DNA of 14,880 bases. Origin: Desulfobacteraceae bacterium (GTDB lineage: Bacteria > Desulfobacterota > Desulfobacteria > Desulfobacterales > Desulfatirhabdiaceae). The first letter of the stretch is position 1, and every line of letters begins with the position of its first letter. Location of the stretch: positions 1 through 14,880 of the forward strand of contig DAIEFO010000020.1 in NCBI GenBank assembly GCA_027325475.1. The letters run 5' to 3'. The notes beneath the pieces were generated by a model. It was not told where the DNA came from. It worked only from the letters and a program-made list of their open reading frames with translations, and made no database searches. Positions 6,728 through 13,632 of the stretch are shown one piece after another. Made by a program: the position numbers and the translations under genes.

Positions 6728-6865
6728 ATTTTAAAATATTTATCACGTAGATGGCTTCATAAAGCCGGCGCTGCATCATACCATCAGATGGTTTGATATC
6801 GGGATGTGGTTGTGACGGAAATTATGGAGCTGTTGTCATTTGTCGGGGGTAAGGAGGAACAAAAT
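6728..6865 (+). promoter_or_regulatory. rplU leader region with small hairpins and strong ribosome binding site
   Basis: If the candidate promoter is right, this is the untranslated leader of the ribosomal-protein operon. It contains GGCTT-CATA-AAGCC (6753-6766) and the palindrome ACCATC-A-GATGGT (6780-6792). AAGGAGG at 6851-6857 sits 8 bases before the ATG at 6866. Ribosomal-protein leaders are often sites of feedback control, but I do not recognise a known motif here. Confidence 0.3.
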
Positions 6866-7177
6866 ATGTACGCTGTAGTTGCAACGGGCGGAAAACAATA
6901 CAGAGTTCAGACGGGTGAGACTCTCAGGATCGAAAAAATTCCTGGCGATGTGGGTGCTCCGGTAGCGTTTGATAAAGTGCTGCTGTACTCTGATGGCGAA
7001 ACCCTTTCTGTCGGAAAACCGGTTCTTGGAAACGTTAAAGTCAATGCCCGCATTGTGGAGCAGGACAGAGCGAAAAAGATCATCGTATTCAAGTTCAAAC
7101 GCCGTAAGGGATACCGTAAAAAACAGGGACATCGCCAATATTTCACGGCTGTGAAAATTGACAGTATTGAAGCATAG
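6866..7177 (+). CDS. rplU: 50S ribosomal protein L21
   Basis: Structural protein of the large ribosomal subunit that binds 23S rRNA. It is 103 residues, the usual length. The start MYAVVATGGKQYRV and the basic C-terminal signature KFKRRKGYRKKQGHRQ are characteristic. The start at 6866 is set by a textbook ribosome binding site (AAGGAGG, spacing 8); an in-frame ATG at 6806 would add 20 unconserved residues. It is the first gene of the operon and is followed after 67 bases by rpmA, the standard pairing of L21 and L27. Confidence 0.98.
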   Translation: MYAVVATGGKQYRVQTGETLRIEKIPGDVGAPVAFDKVLLYSDGETLSVGKPVLGNVKVNARIVEQDRAKKIIVFKFKRRKGYRKKQGHRQYFTAVKIDSIEA

Positions 7178-7178
7178 G

Positions 7179-7209
7179 CGCGATGCGGTCTCAATCGCGT
7201 GAAATTTTT
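7179..7209 (+). terminator. Weak terminator or attenuator-like hairpin between rplU and rpmA
   Basis: CGCGAT (7179-7184) and ATCGCG (7194-7199) form a perfect 6-base stem, extendable by a G-T pair, with a 9-base loop. After five bases comes TTTTT at 7205-7209. The stem is short and the T-run is displaced, so partial attenuation or message-end protection is more likely than full termination. Confidence 0.35.
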
Positions 7210-7244
7210 GAGTCCATTAACTGGTGATGTGGAGATTTTAGATT

Positions 7245-7499
7245 ATGGCACACAAAAAAGCAGGCGGCAGTTCACGAAATGGTCGTGACAGCAATGCCCA
7301 ACGCAGAGGAATAAAACGTTTTGGTGGTGAAACCGTCCGGGCCGGCAATATACTGGTGCGTCAGGTCGGCACCCGGATTCATCCGGGCAGCAATGTGGGT
7401 TTGGGGAAGGACTATACGCTCTTTGCAACCGTAGATGGTGTTGTTAAATATGAGCGTTATGACCGCACCCGTAAAAAAGTCAGCGTTTATGCCGAGTGA
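7245..7499 (+). CDS. rpmA: 50S ribosomal protein L27
   Basis: Large-subunit protein whose N-terminal tail reaches the peptidyl-transferase centre. It is 84 residues. The N-terminus [16 protein letters not shown] is the standard form without the cleaved extension found in Firmicutes. [14 protein letters not shown] and [10 protein letters not shown] follow as in the family. GGAG at 7231-7234 lies 10 bases before the ATG. The stop overlaps the obg start by four bases (GTGA), linking L27 and Obg translation. Confidence 0.98.
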   Translation: MAHKKAGGSSRNGRDSNAQRRGIKRFGGETVRAGNILVRQVGTRIHPGSNVGLGKDYTLFATVDGVVKYERYDRTRKKVSVYAE

Positions 7500-8524
7500 A
7501 ATTTATAGACGAAATTGATATCACAGTAGAATCCGGCAAGGGCGGCAACGGCTGCGTCAGTTTTCGGAGAGAGAAATTTATCCCCAAGGGCGGGCCGGAT
7601 GGCGGCAGTGGCGGAAGGGGCGGCGATGTCATTTTGAAAACATCGCCCCGGAAACGCACTCTTTATGATTTCTCGTTCCGAAATCATTTCAAGGCCAAGA
7701 ACGGTTCCGGCGGTGAGGGAAATCAACGAACCGGCAAAGATGGCGACGATCTGATTATTGAAATTCCTCCGGGTACGGTGGTGATCAACGCGGATACGAA
7801 CGAAATCATCAAGGACTGCGTTCTCCCCGTTGAAACTTTTGTTCTGGCAAAAGGCGGACGGGGCGGTCAGGGGAATACCCATTTCAAGACGTCAACGCAC
7901 CAGACCCCCCGATTTGCTCAGGACGGGGAATCCGGCCAGCATCTGTCTATCCGGCTGCAACTGAAGCTGATCGCTGACGTCGGACTTATCGGTATGCCAA
8001 ACGCCGGAAAATCTACCTTGATTTCAACAGTTTCTTCCGCCCATCCTAAAATAGCCGATTACCCCTTCACCACGCTGATTCCCAATCTGGGGGTTGTTAA
8101 ACCCCGGTGGGGAGGGGAACCGTTTATTGTCGCCGATATTCCCGGCCTCATCCAGGGTGCGCATACCGGTTCCGGGCTGGGTATCCGCTTTTTGAAACAC
8201 GTGGAACGCACCCGTTTTCTGGTTCATGTGATTGACGCCTCAATGATTGATCCGGATTGTCCTCTGAAAAATTACGATATCGTCAATCAGGAACTCGCCA
8301 TGTACAGCGATATACTGAGGGATAAGCATCAGGTGGTCGTGCTGAGCAAGATGGATATTACCGGATCGGAAGCGGCCGCAGACATCTTTCAGAAGGCTGT
8401 CGGATCGCAGCGTCAAGTACTCCGCATATCTGCTGTAACCCAATTCGGCATCGATAATCTGATCTCAACGATGGCGCGTTTTCTGGATACCGCTGATGGA
8501 AACCAGCAGAAAAACGAGTTTTGA
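7496..8524 (+). CDS. obg: Obg family GTPase (50S assembly and stress GTPase)
   Basis: Ribosome-associated GTPase of 342 residues acting in late 50S assembly and stress response. Residues 1-158 are the glycine-rich Obg fold ([29 protein letters not shown]). The G domain follows: G1 GMPNAGKS at 166-173, switch-I threonines in FTT at 191-193, G3 DIPGLI at 214-219, G4 SKMD at 284-287 and G5 ISA at 311-313. The G4 motif has serine in place of the usual asparagine of NKxD, which contacts the guanine base. The C-terminus is short, without the long acidic tail of E. coli ObgE. The start is GTG at 7496, overlapping the rpmA stop. Assignment is secure; only the G4 variant is unusual. Confidence 0.97.
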   Translation: MKFIDEIDITVESGKGGNGCVSFRREKFIPKGGPDGGSGGRGGDVILKTSPRKRTLYDFSFRNHFKAKNGSGGEGNQRTGKDGDDLIIEIPPGTVVINADTNEIIKDCVLPVETFVLAKGGRGGQGNTHFKTSTHQTPRFAQDGESGQHLSIRLQLKLIADVGLIGMPNAGKSTLISTVSSAHPKIADYPFTTLIPNLGVVKPRWGGEPFIVADIPGLIQGAHTGSGLGIRFLKHVERTRFLVHVIDASMIDPDCPLKNYDIVNQELAMYSDILRDKHQVVVLSKMDITGSEAAADIFQKAVGSQRQVLRISAVTQFGIDNLISTMARFLDTADGNQQKNEF

Positions 8525-9665
8525 CAATGCGAAACGGGTAATTGTCAAGGTCGGCAGCAATGTGCTGACCGAAGACAACGGGCTCAACCTGAATGTGGTG
8601 CGTTCGATCAGCCGCCAGATATGCCGCTTGATTGACAGAGGGCTGGAAGTCATTCTCGTAACGTCCGGCGCCATGTCTGCGGGCATTCGTAAAATCGGTC
8701 TTTCCAGAAGACCCGATGAGATTCCCAGACGTCAGGCCGTATCTGCGGTAGGCCAGGCGAGTCTTATCATGGAGTATGAAAATGCGTTCGAACGCTATGG
8801 CACCAAGGTGGCGCAGATTCTTCTGACCAGTGAAGACCTCAGCAACCGCAAGCGGTATCTGAACGCCAGAAACACGCTGAATACCCTGCTGGCCTGGCAA
8901 GTGGTTCCCGTCATCAACGAAAACGATACGGTTACCATCGAGTCCATCAAATTCGGTGATAACGACAATCTGGCGGCCATGATTACGCTGCTGCTCGACG
9001 CCGATATTCTGATCATCCTGTCAGATATTGACGGTCTGTTCACCAAAGATCCCCGAACCCATACCGAAGCCGAACTGATTCCAATGGTGACGGCGTTTCG
9101 GAAAAATCTGGAAAAATCCGCCAGCGCCATTCCCGGATCTCTCGGAACGGGGGGGATGCTCAGCAAGATCAAAGCTGCCAAAAAAGTGACCGCCGCCGGC
9201 GTCCCGATGGTGGTAGCCAACGGCAATATTCCGGATATCCTTGAAAAACTGTTCAATGCCGAATCTTTTGGCACATTTTTTATGCCGCAAAGCGAGCGTC
9301 TGGCCAGCCGCAAGTGCTGGATTGGCTATTCGTTGAAACCTGAAGGTGGTATCATCATCGATGGCGGCGCCGCCACCGCAGTGTTGAAACGGGGTAAGAG
9401 CCTTCTGGCCAGCGGTGTTGTAGGGGTTGAGGGGGACTTCGGACAGGGTGCGCCGGTGGAATTTAAAACCATCAATAACGATGTGCTGGGAACCGGTCTT
9501 GTGAATTACAGTTCCGGTGATATCCGAAAAATCATGGGGCTGCAATCCCAAAAAATTTCGGAAAAGCTGGGACAAAAGCCCTATGACGAAGTGATTCACA
9601 GAGATAATCTGGTAATCACTGCGGAAAAAGATAAAAGGCATCAGGAGGCGTCTCATGACGATTGA
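8496..9665 (+). CDS. proB: Glutamate 5-kinase with PUA domain
   Basis: First enzyme of proline synthesis: ATP-dependent phosphorylation of glutamate to glutamyl 5-phosphate in the cytoplasm. The 389-residue protein has an amino-acid kinase domain (about 12-265) with VKVGSNVL at 17-24, VTSGAMSAG near 55-63, NENDTV at 141-146, FGDNDNLAA at 153-161, SDIDGL at 176-181 and GTGGM at 217-221. A C-terminal PUA domain (about 282-360) with [12 protein letters not shown] and GVVGVEGDF is present as in E. coli ProB. The ATG at 8496 lies within the obg end, a 29-base overlap, with only a weak ribosome binding site, which suggests coupling. It overlaps proA by 11 bases. The product is channelled to ProA. 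Confidence 0.97.
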   Translation: METSRKTSFDNAKRVIVKVGSNVLTEDNGLNLNVVRSISRQICRLIDRGLEVILVTSGAMSAGIRKIGLSRRPDEIPRRQAVSAVGQASLIMEYENAFERYGTKVAQILLTSEDLSNRKRYLNARNTLNTLLAWQVVPVINENDTVTIESIKFGDNDNLAAMITLLLDADILIILSDIDGLFTKDPRTHTEAELIPMVTAFRKNLEKSASAIPGSLGTGGMLSKIKAAKKVTAAGVPMVVANGNIPDILEKLFNAESFGTFFMPQSERLASRKCWIGYSLKPEGGIIIDGGAATAVLKRGKSLLASGVVGVEGDFGQGAPVEFKTINNDVLGTGLVNYSSGDIRKIMGLQSQKISEKLGQKPYDEVIHRDNLVITAEKDKRHQEASHDD

Positions 9666-10911
9666 ATCCATGATCAACGATATGGCCAGAGCCGCGAAAT
9701 CTGCATCCCGTGAAATGGCTGCGTGCTCGACGCTTCAAAAAAATGCGGCGCTGCTGAAGCTGGCGGATTTGTTGCGCGACAACGCTTCACTCATTCAGCA
9801 GGAAAATGTCAAAGATGTCGAAAATGCTCGAAAGGCCGGGCTTTCTTCCGCCATGATAGACCGCCTGACAATCAAAGACGGGACGATCAACGCGATGACC
9901 GACGGCCTTCGGGAAGTGGCGGCGCTGGAGGATCCTGTCGGGGCAGCTGTCCGATCGTGGCGCAGGCCCAATGGACTGGAGGTGTCGCGTGTCCGGATTC
10001 CACTGGGGGTCATCGGAATGATCTATGAATCGCGGCCCAACGTGACGATCGATGCGGCGGCGCTTTGCCTGAAATCCGGGAATGCTGTGATTCTTCGGGG
10101 CGGCTCGGAAGCACTTTATTCCAATCAGGTGCTGGCAGGGCTGATTTCCCGCTCGCTTCAGGAAACCGGCCTTCCGGCAAAGGCCGCGCAGGTGATTCCC
10201 ATCCCGGATCGCAGCGCTGTGACGCTCTTGCTTCAGCAGGAAGAATGGATTGATCTGATCATCCCCCGCGGCGGAGAGAGCCTGATCCGGTTTGTGGTGG
10301 AAAACTCCCGGATTCCGGTACTGAAGCATTATAAAGGCGTCTGTCATGTATATGTGGACGCGGATGCCGACATCGAAATGGCCGAACGCATCTGTATGAA
10401 CGCCAAGGTGCAGCGGCCCGGAGTCTGCAACGCCATGGAAACCCTTCTGGTGCACCAGGCGGCGGCAGCCGCATTTTTGCCGAGAATGGCCGAAAAACTG
10501 CAAGCCGCCGGCGTTACGCTCCGCGGATGTGAAAAGACGCTTCGGATATTGCCGCAGATTACGCCTGCAACAGCGGAGGACTGGCCTGCTGAATATCTGG
10601 ACCTGATCCTGGCGGTCAAGGTGGTATCGGATATGGATGAGGCGATGGCCCATATTTCGGCTTATGGTTCGGATCATACCGAAGCCATTGTGACGCAGAA
10701 TTACGCGAATGCCAGACGGTTTGTGAAAGAAGTGAATTCTTCCGTGGTGCTGGTCAACGCCTCCACCCGTTTTAATGACGGCGGCCAGTTGGGGTTGGGC
10801 GCTGAAATTGGTATCAGCACTACCAAACTCCATGCCTTCGGACCGATGGGCCTGGATGAGCTGACCACCACCAAGTTTGTGGTGCTGGGAGATGGCCAGA
10901 TTCGGGAGTAA
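9655..10911 (+). CDS. proA: Gamma-glutamyl phosphate reductase (glutamate-5-semialdehyde dehydrogenase)
   Basis: Second enzyme of proline synthesis: NADPH-dependent reduction of glutamyl 5-phosphate to glutamate 5-semialdehyde. The 418-residue length is normal. It has the aldehyde-dehydrogenase fold with the catalytic cysteine at 258 in [13 protein letters not shown], and family blocks [16 protein letters not shown] at 116-131, LRGGSEA near 147-153, IPRGGESLI near 203-211 and [19 protein letters not shown] in the C-terminal part. AGGAGG at 9643-9648 sits 6 bases before the ATG. It overlaps the proB end by 11 bases. The last gene of the pathway, proC, is not in this window. Confidence 0.97.
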   Translation: MTIESMINDMARAAKSASREMAACSTLQKNAALLKLADLLRDNASLIQQENVKDVENARKAGLSSAMIDRLTIKDGTINAMTDGLREVAALEDPVGAAVRSWRRPNGLEVSRVRIPLGVIGMIYESRPNVTIDAAALCLKSGNAVILRGGSEALYSNQVLAGLISRSLQETGLPAKAAQVIPIPDRSAVTLLLQQEEWIDLIIPRGGESLIRFVVENSRIPVLKHYKGVCHVYVDADADIEMAERICMNAKVQRPGVCNAMETLLVHQAAAAAFLPRMAEKLQAAGVTLRGCEKTLRILPQITPATAEDWPAEYLDLILAVKVVSDMDEAMAHISAYGSDHTEAIVTQNYANARRFVKEVNSSVVLVNASTRFNDGGQLGLGAEIGISTTKLHAFGPMGLDELTTTKFVVLGDGQIRE

Positions 10912-10992
10912 ACGCCGGATGGCGGGAAACAAACGACATGGGCTGGCTGGATAGCAGAAATCCGGAGAAGCGATGAGGAGGCATGAAGCACC

Positions 10993-11670
10993 GTGCGGAT
11001 CGGACTGTTTGGCGGCACATTTAATCCGGTGCACTTCGGGCATCTCCGGACGGTTCTGGAAGTCACGGAACATTTCAAGCTGGATCGGGTTTACCTGGTT
11101 CCATCGGCAATGCCGCCGCATAAATCCAGCGATGGTATCGCCAGTCCCCATGACCGGCTGGAGATGATCCGCCTTGCAACCGAAGGCGTTTTGGAATTTG
11201 CGCCGTCGGATATTGAATTGCAGCGCACAGGCCCATCCTACACGATCGACACCTTGAACGTTTTTTCGGACATGTTTCCGGAGGCTGCGCCCTGTTTTCT
11301 GATATTGGGGCTGGATGCGTTTCTCGAAATTCATACCTGGAAATCTCATCTGGAAATACTGCGGCAGGTTCCGCTGATCGTCATGGGAAGACCGCTGGAA
11401 GGGGGCAATGACGTCGCTGCATCCGAAAATAGCATTTCAGATTCCGTCATCCGTTATCTGTCAGCTTTTTTGTCGTCCGACTATATCTATGTACCAGAGC
11501 AAAGCGCATACCGTCATCCGGAATTTCAACCTGTGTATCTGATGGAGGTGACGCATTTGGACATTTCATCATCCGCTATCCGCCGCCGGATCCAAAACGG
11601 CCAATCTATCCGATTTTTAACGCCGGACGCTGTGCTGACTTATATTTCCCATAAAGGACTTTATCGATGA
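10993..11670 (+). CDS. nadD: Nicotinate-nucleotide adenylyltransferase
   Basis: Transfers AMP from ATP to nicotinate mononucleotide to make deamido-NAD in NAD biosynthesis. It is 225 residues. The nucleotidyltransferase motif GGTFNPVHFGH at 7-17 contains the H-x-G-H signature (HFGH, 14-17), and the second ATP-binding motif is ISSSAIR at 191-197. The start is GTG at 10993: an in-frame TGA at 10984-10986 rules out anything further upstream, and AGGAGG at 10976-10981 lies 11 bases before it. It follows proA after 81 bases and overlaps rsfS by four bases (ATGA). Confidence 0.96.
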   Translation: MRIGLFGGTFNPVHFGHLRTVLEVTEHFKLDRVYLVPSAMPPHKSSDGIASPHDRLEMIRLATEGVLEFAPSDIELQRTGPSYTIDTLNVFSDMFPEAAPCFLILGLDAFLEIHTWKSHLEILRQVPLIVMGRPLEGGNDVAASENSISDSVIRYLSAFLSSDYIYVPEQSAYRHPEFQPVYLMEVTHLDISSSAIRRRIQNGQSIRFLTPDAVLTYISHKGLYR

Positions 11671-12101
11671 TTGTGCAGTCGCTTCCCGATCCGTCACTGG
11701 ATCTGTTTGTTCACGCGGTGCAGGGGAAAAAAGCCCTGGATATCCTGATTCTCGATCTCAGGGGCAAGACCGCTTTCACGGATTTTTTTCTGATTTGCAG
11801 CGGTCGTTCCAGCCGTCAGGTGATGGCCATTGCGGATCATATTCAGGATGAACTGAGAAAAAACCATATCCGGCCGCTGGGAATCGAAGGCGCTGGGTCC
11901 GGCCACTGGATACTTCTGGATTTCGGTCACGTTGTCGTTCATGTTTTCTATGACCCGGTACGGCGATTCTATAATCTGGAGGGGCTGTGGTCGGATGCTC
12001 CCAGAATTCAGATCGAAAGTCCTGAAACCGAATCACCGGAGTTCTTTGCAGAGGGAGAAGATGCTGATGACACATCGAATGTGCCTGCTTATGATTCTTG
12101 A
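11667..12101 (+). CDS. rsfS: Ribosomal silencing factor RsfS
   Basis: RsfS (formerly YbeB, DUF143) binds L14 and blocks joining of the ribosomal subunits when nutrients run short. It is 144 residues; the conserved domain spans about 10-115 with KKALDILILDLRGKTAFTDF, LICSGRSSRQV, GIEGAGSGHWILLDFG and VVVHVFYDPVRRFYNLEGLW. The acidic C-terminal tail of about 30 residues is extra. The start overlaps the nadD stop (ATGA at 11667-11670), the widely conserved nadD-rsfS pairing. Its final 35 bases overlap the gpmI start. Confidence 0.96.
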   Translation: MIVQSLPDPSLDLFVHAVQGKKALDILILDLRGKTAFTDFFLICSGRSSRQVMAIADHIQDELRKNHIRPLGIEGAGSGHWILLDFGHVVVHVFYDPVRRFYNLEGLWSDAPRIQIESPETESPEFFAEGEDADDTSNVPAYDS

Positions 12102-13632
12102 TGGCTGGGGAATCCGCGATTCCCGCATCGCCAATGCCGTTCAACTGGCCGATACCCCGTATCTGAGCGGACTGAAATCCTCTTATCCCCATACCCGGCT
12201 GCGATGTTCCGGAGAGGCTGTAGGACTTCCGGACGGTGTGATGGGAAATTCCGAAGTCGGGCATATGAATATCGGCGCCGGCCGAATTGTGTATCAGGAT
12301 CTGGTGCGCATCAACAAAGCCATTCGTGAAAAGACGTTTTTTGAAAATCCCGTGCTTTCCACGGCCATGAAGGAGATAAAAAGCCGTAACGCCGCGCTGC
12401 ATCTTCTGGGGCTTCTGTCGGATGGCGGAGTTCATAGCGACATACATCATCTTTTCGCGCTTCTGGACATGGCCCGTGAAATTGGCGTCCCCAAAGTATA
12501 TGTGCATGTGATTCTGGACGGCCGTGATACGCCGCCGGACAGCGGCGTCGGTTATGTCCGGCAACTGAAGGCGCATATTTCACGATATGATTTTGGGGAT
12601 ATCGCCACGCTGTGCGGCCGTTACTACGCCATGGACAGAGACAAGCGCTGGGATCGGGTTGAAAAAGCTTACCGGCTCTATGCGACAGGAGAGGGCATCC
12701 ACGAGACCGATCCGGTGGAAGCCGTTCAAAAAGCATATCAGCGCGGAGAAGGCGACGAATTTGTCAAGCCGGTTGTCATGACGGATAGAGGGGATCATCC
12801 ACTTGGCGTTCTGCAGGACGGAGACGGTGTGATCTGTTTCAATTTCAGATCCGACCGGGTGCGCCAGATCACACACGTCTTCAATGACCGGGAATTTCCC
12901 GATTTCAACCGTCAGGGGCTGCCACAGTTATGTACCTATGTCTGCATGACCCAATATGAAGAAGTATTTTCGCTTCCGGTAGCGTTTGCGCCAATCAGTC
13001 TGAAGGATATTCTGGGAGAAGTCATTAGCCGCAGCGGCCTTCGACAGCTTAGAATTGCAGAAACCGAAAAATACGCGCATGTCACGTATTTCTTCAATGG
13101 CGGCGAAGAGAATCCGTTTCCACTGGAAGACCGCTGTCTGGTACCGTCTCCGCGGGATGTCGCCACTTATGATCTGAAACCGGAAATGAGCGCCAGCATG
13201 GTGACAGAGCAGTTGCTGCACCGGATAAGCGAAACCGCATATGATTTGATCGTACTGAATTTCGCCAATATGGATATGGTAGGACATACCGGTATTCTGA
13301 AGGCCGCCATCAAGGCCTGCGAGACTGTGGATACGTGCGTGGGCAAGATCGTGGACAAGGTGCGATCTTCCGGTGGTGTGGTGCTGATTACCGCAGACCA
13401 TGGCAATGCTGAAACCATGGCCGAAGAAGATGGAAGCCCTCATACGGCGCATACGTTGAACCCCGTGCCGCTGATTCTGGTGGACGATTCACGTAAAAAT
13501 GCGGTACTCAGGGAAGGCGTTCTGGGCGATATCGCGCCAACCATTCTCGAAATCATGAATATCAAGAAGCCGACAGCGATGACCGGCATCTCTCTGCTTG
13601 CAACGAATGCAGGCATTGATTCATTTCGGTGA
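12067..13632 (+). CDS. gpmI: 2,3-bisphosphoglycerate-independent phosphoglycerate mutase
   Basis: Interconverts 3- and 2-phosphoglycerate in glycolysis and gluconeogenesis with metal ions and a phosphoserine. The ATG at 12067 gives 521 residues, near the family norm; GGGAG at 12053-12057 lies 9 bases upstream. ATG 12061 is an alternative, and an in-frame ATG at 11932 would add only rsfS-overlapping sequence. Features: metal aspartate 12 in LMILDGWG, catalytic Ser62 in VMGNSEVGHMNIGAGR, HLLGLLSDGGVHS, VILDGRDTPP, GRYYAMDRDKRWDR, NFRSDRVRQI, YAHVTYFFNGG, FANMDMVGHTG and the metal-binding TADHGNAETM. It overlaps rsfS by 35 bases at its start and the convergent solute-binding gene by 12 bases at its end. 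Confidence 0.97.
   Translation: MTHRMCLLMILDGWGIRDSRIANAVQLADTPYLSGLKSSYPHTRLRCSGEAVGLPDGVMGNSEVGHMNIGAGRIVYQDLVRINKAIREKTFFENPVLSTAMKEIKSRNAALHLLGLLSDGGVHSDIHHLFALLDMAREIGVPKVYVHVILDGRDTPPDSGVGYVRQLKAHISRYDFGDIATLCGRYYAMDRDKRWDRVEKAYRLYATGEGIHETDPVEAVQKAYQRGEGDEFVKPVVMTDRGDHPLGVLQDGDGVICFNFRSDRVRQITHVFNDREFPDFNRQGLPQLCTYVCMTQYEEVFSLPVAFAPISLKDILGEVISRSGLRQLRIAETEKYAHVTYFFNGGEENPFPLEDRCLVPSPRDVATYDLKPEMSASMVTEQLLHRISETAYDLIVLNFANMDMVGHTGILKAAIKACETVDTCVGKIVDKVRSSGGVVLITADHGNAETMAEEDGSPHTAHTLNPVPLILVDDSRKNAVLREGVLGDIAPTILEIMNIKKPTAMTGISLLATNAGIDSFR
13595..13615 (+). terminator. Possible weak terminator hairpin at the end of gpmI
   Basis: TGCTTGCA (13595-13602) pairs with TGCAGGCA (13608-13615) over 8 bases with one G-T wobble and a 5-base loop. 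The following bases TTGATTCATTTC are only moderately T-rich. It lies inside the gpmI coding end and so would stop the rplU operon before the stop codon if strong; weak or dependent on other factors is more likely. Confidence 0.22.

Larger units (their letters stand above)
6550..6865. other. Divergent intergenic region between fdhD and rplU
   Basis: This 316-base stretch separates divergently transcribed fdhD and rplU. From left to right it holds the fdhD ribosome binding site and upstream region, two overlapping palindromes (6610-6648), an AT-rich block with a candidate promoter reading toward rplU (6693-6720), and a leader with small hairpins (6753-6766 and 6780-6792). An in-frame ATG at 6806 precedes the true rplU start, but the residues it would add are not conserved. 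I see no gene here. Confidence 0.8.

Noticed and set aside
6806..6865. N-terminal extension of L21 from an upstream in-frame ATG
   Set aside because: The strong AAGGAGG site lies just before the ATG at 6866, and the protein from there has the exact family length.
10912..10992. Very short frames in the proA-nadD gap (for example ATG at 10938 ending at TGA 10974-10976)
   Set aside because: They are about a dozen codons, without a good ribosome binding site or any conserved sequence that I can judge. The gap mainly serves as the nadD ribosome binding region.
9787..11349. A 520-codon open frame on the minus strand across proA and part of nadD
   Set aside because: It lies antisense to two clear enzymes with complete motifs, has no recognisable domain, and is rich in H, R, P and C as expected of a mirror frame. 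It also spans the gap between two genes without its own start signal.
11776..12576. A 266-codon open frame on the minus strand opposite rsfS and gpmI
   Set aside because: Both plus-strand genes are fully conserved and in frame; the antisense product shows no motif or ribosome binding site.
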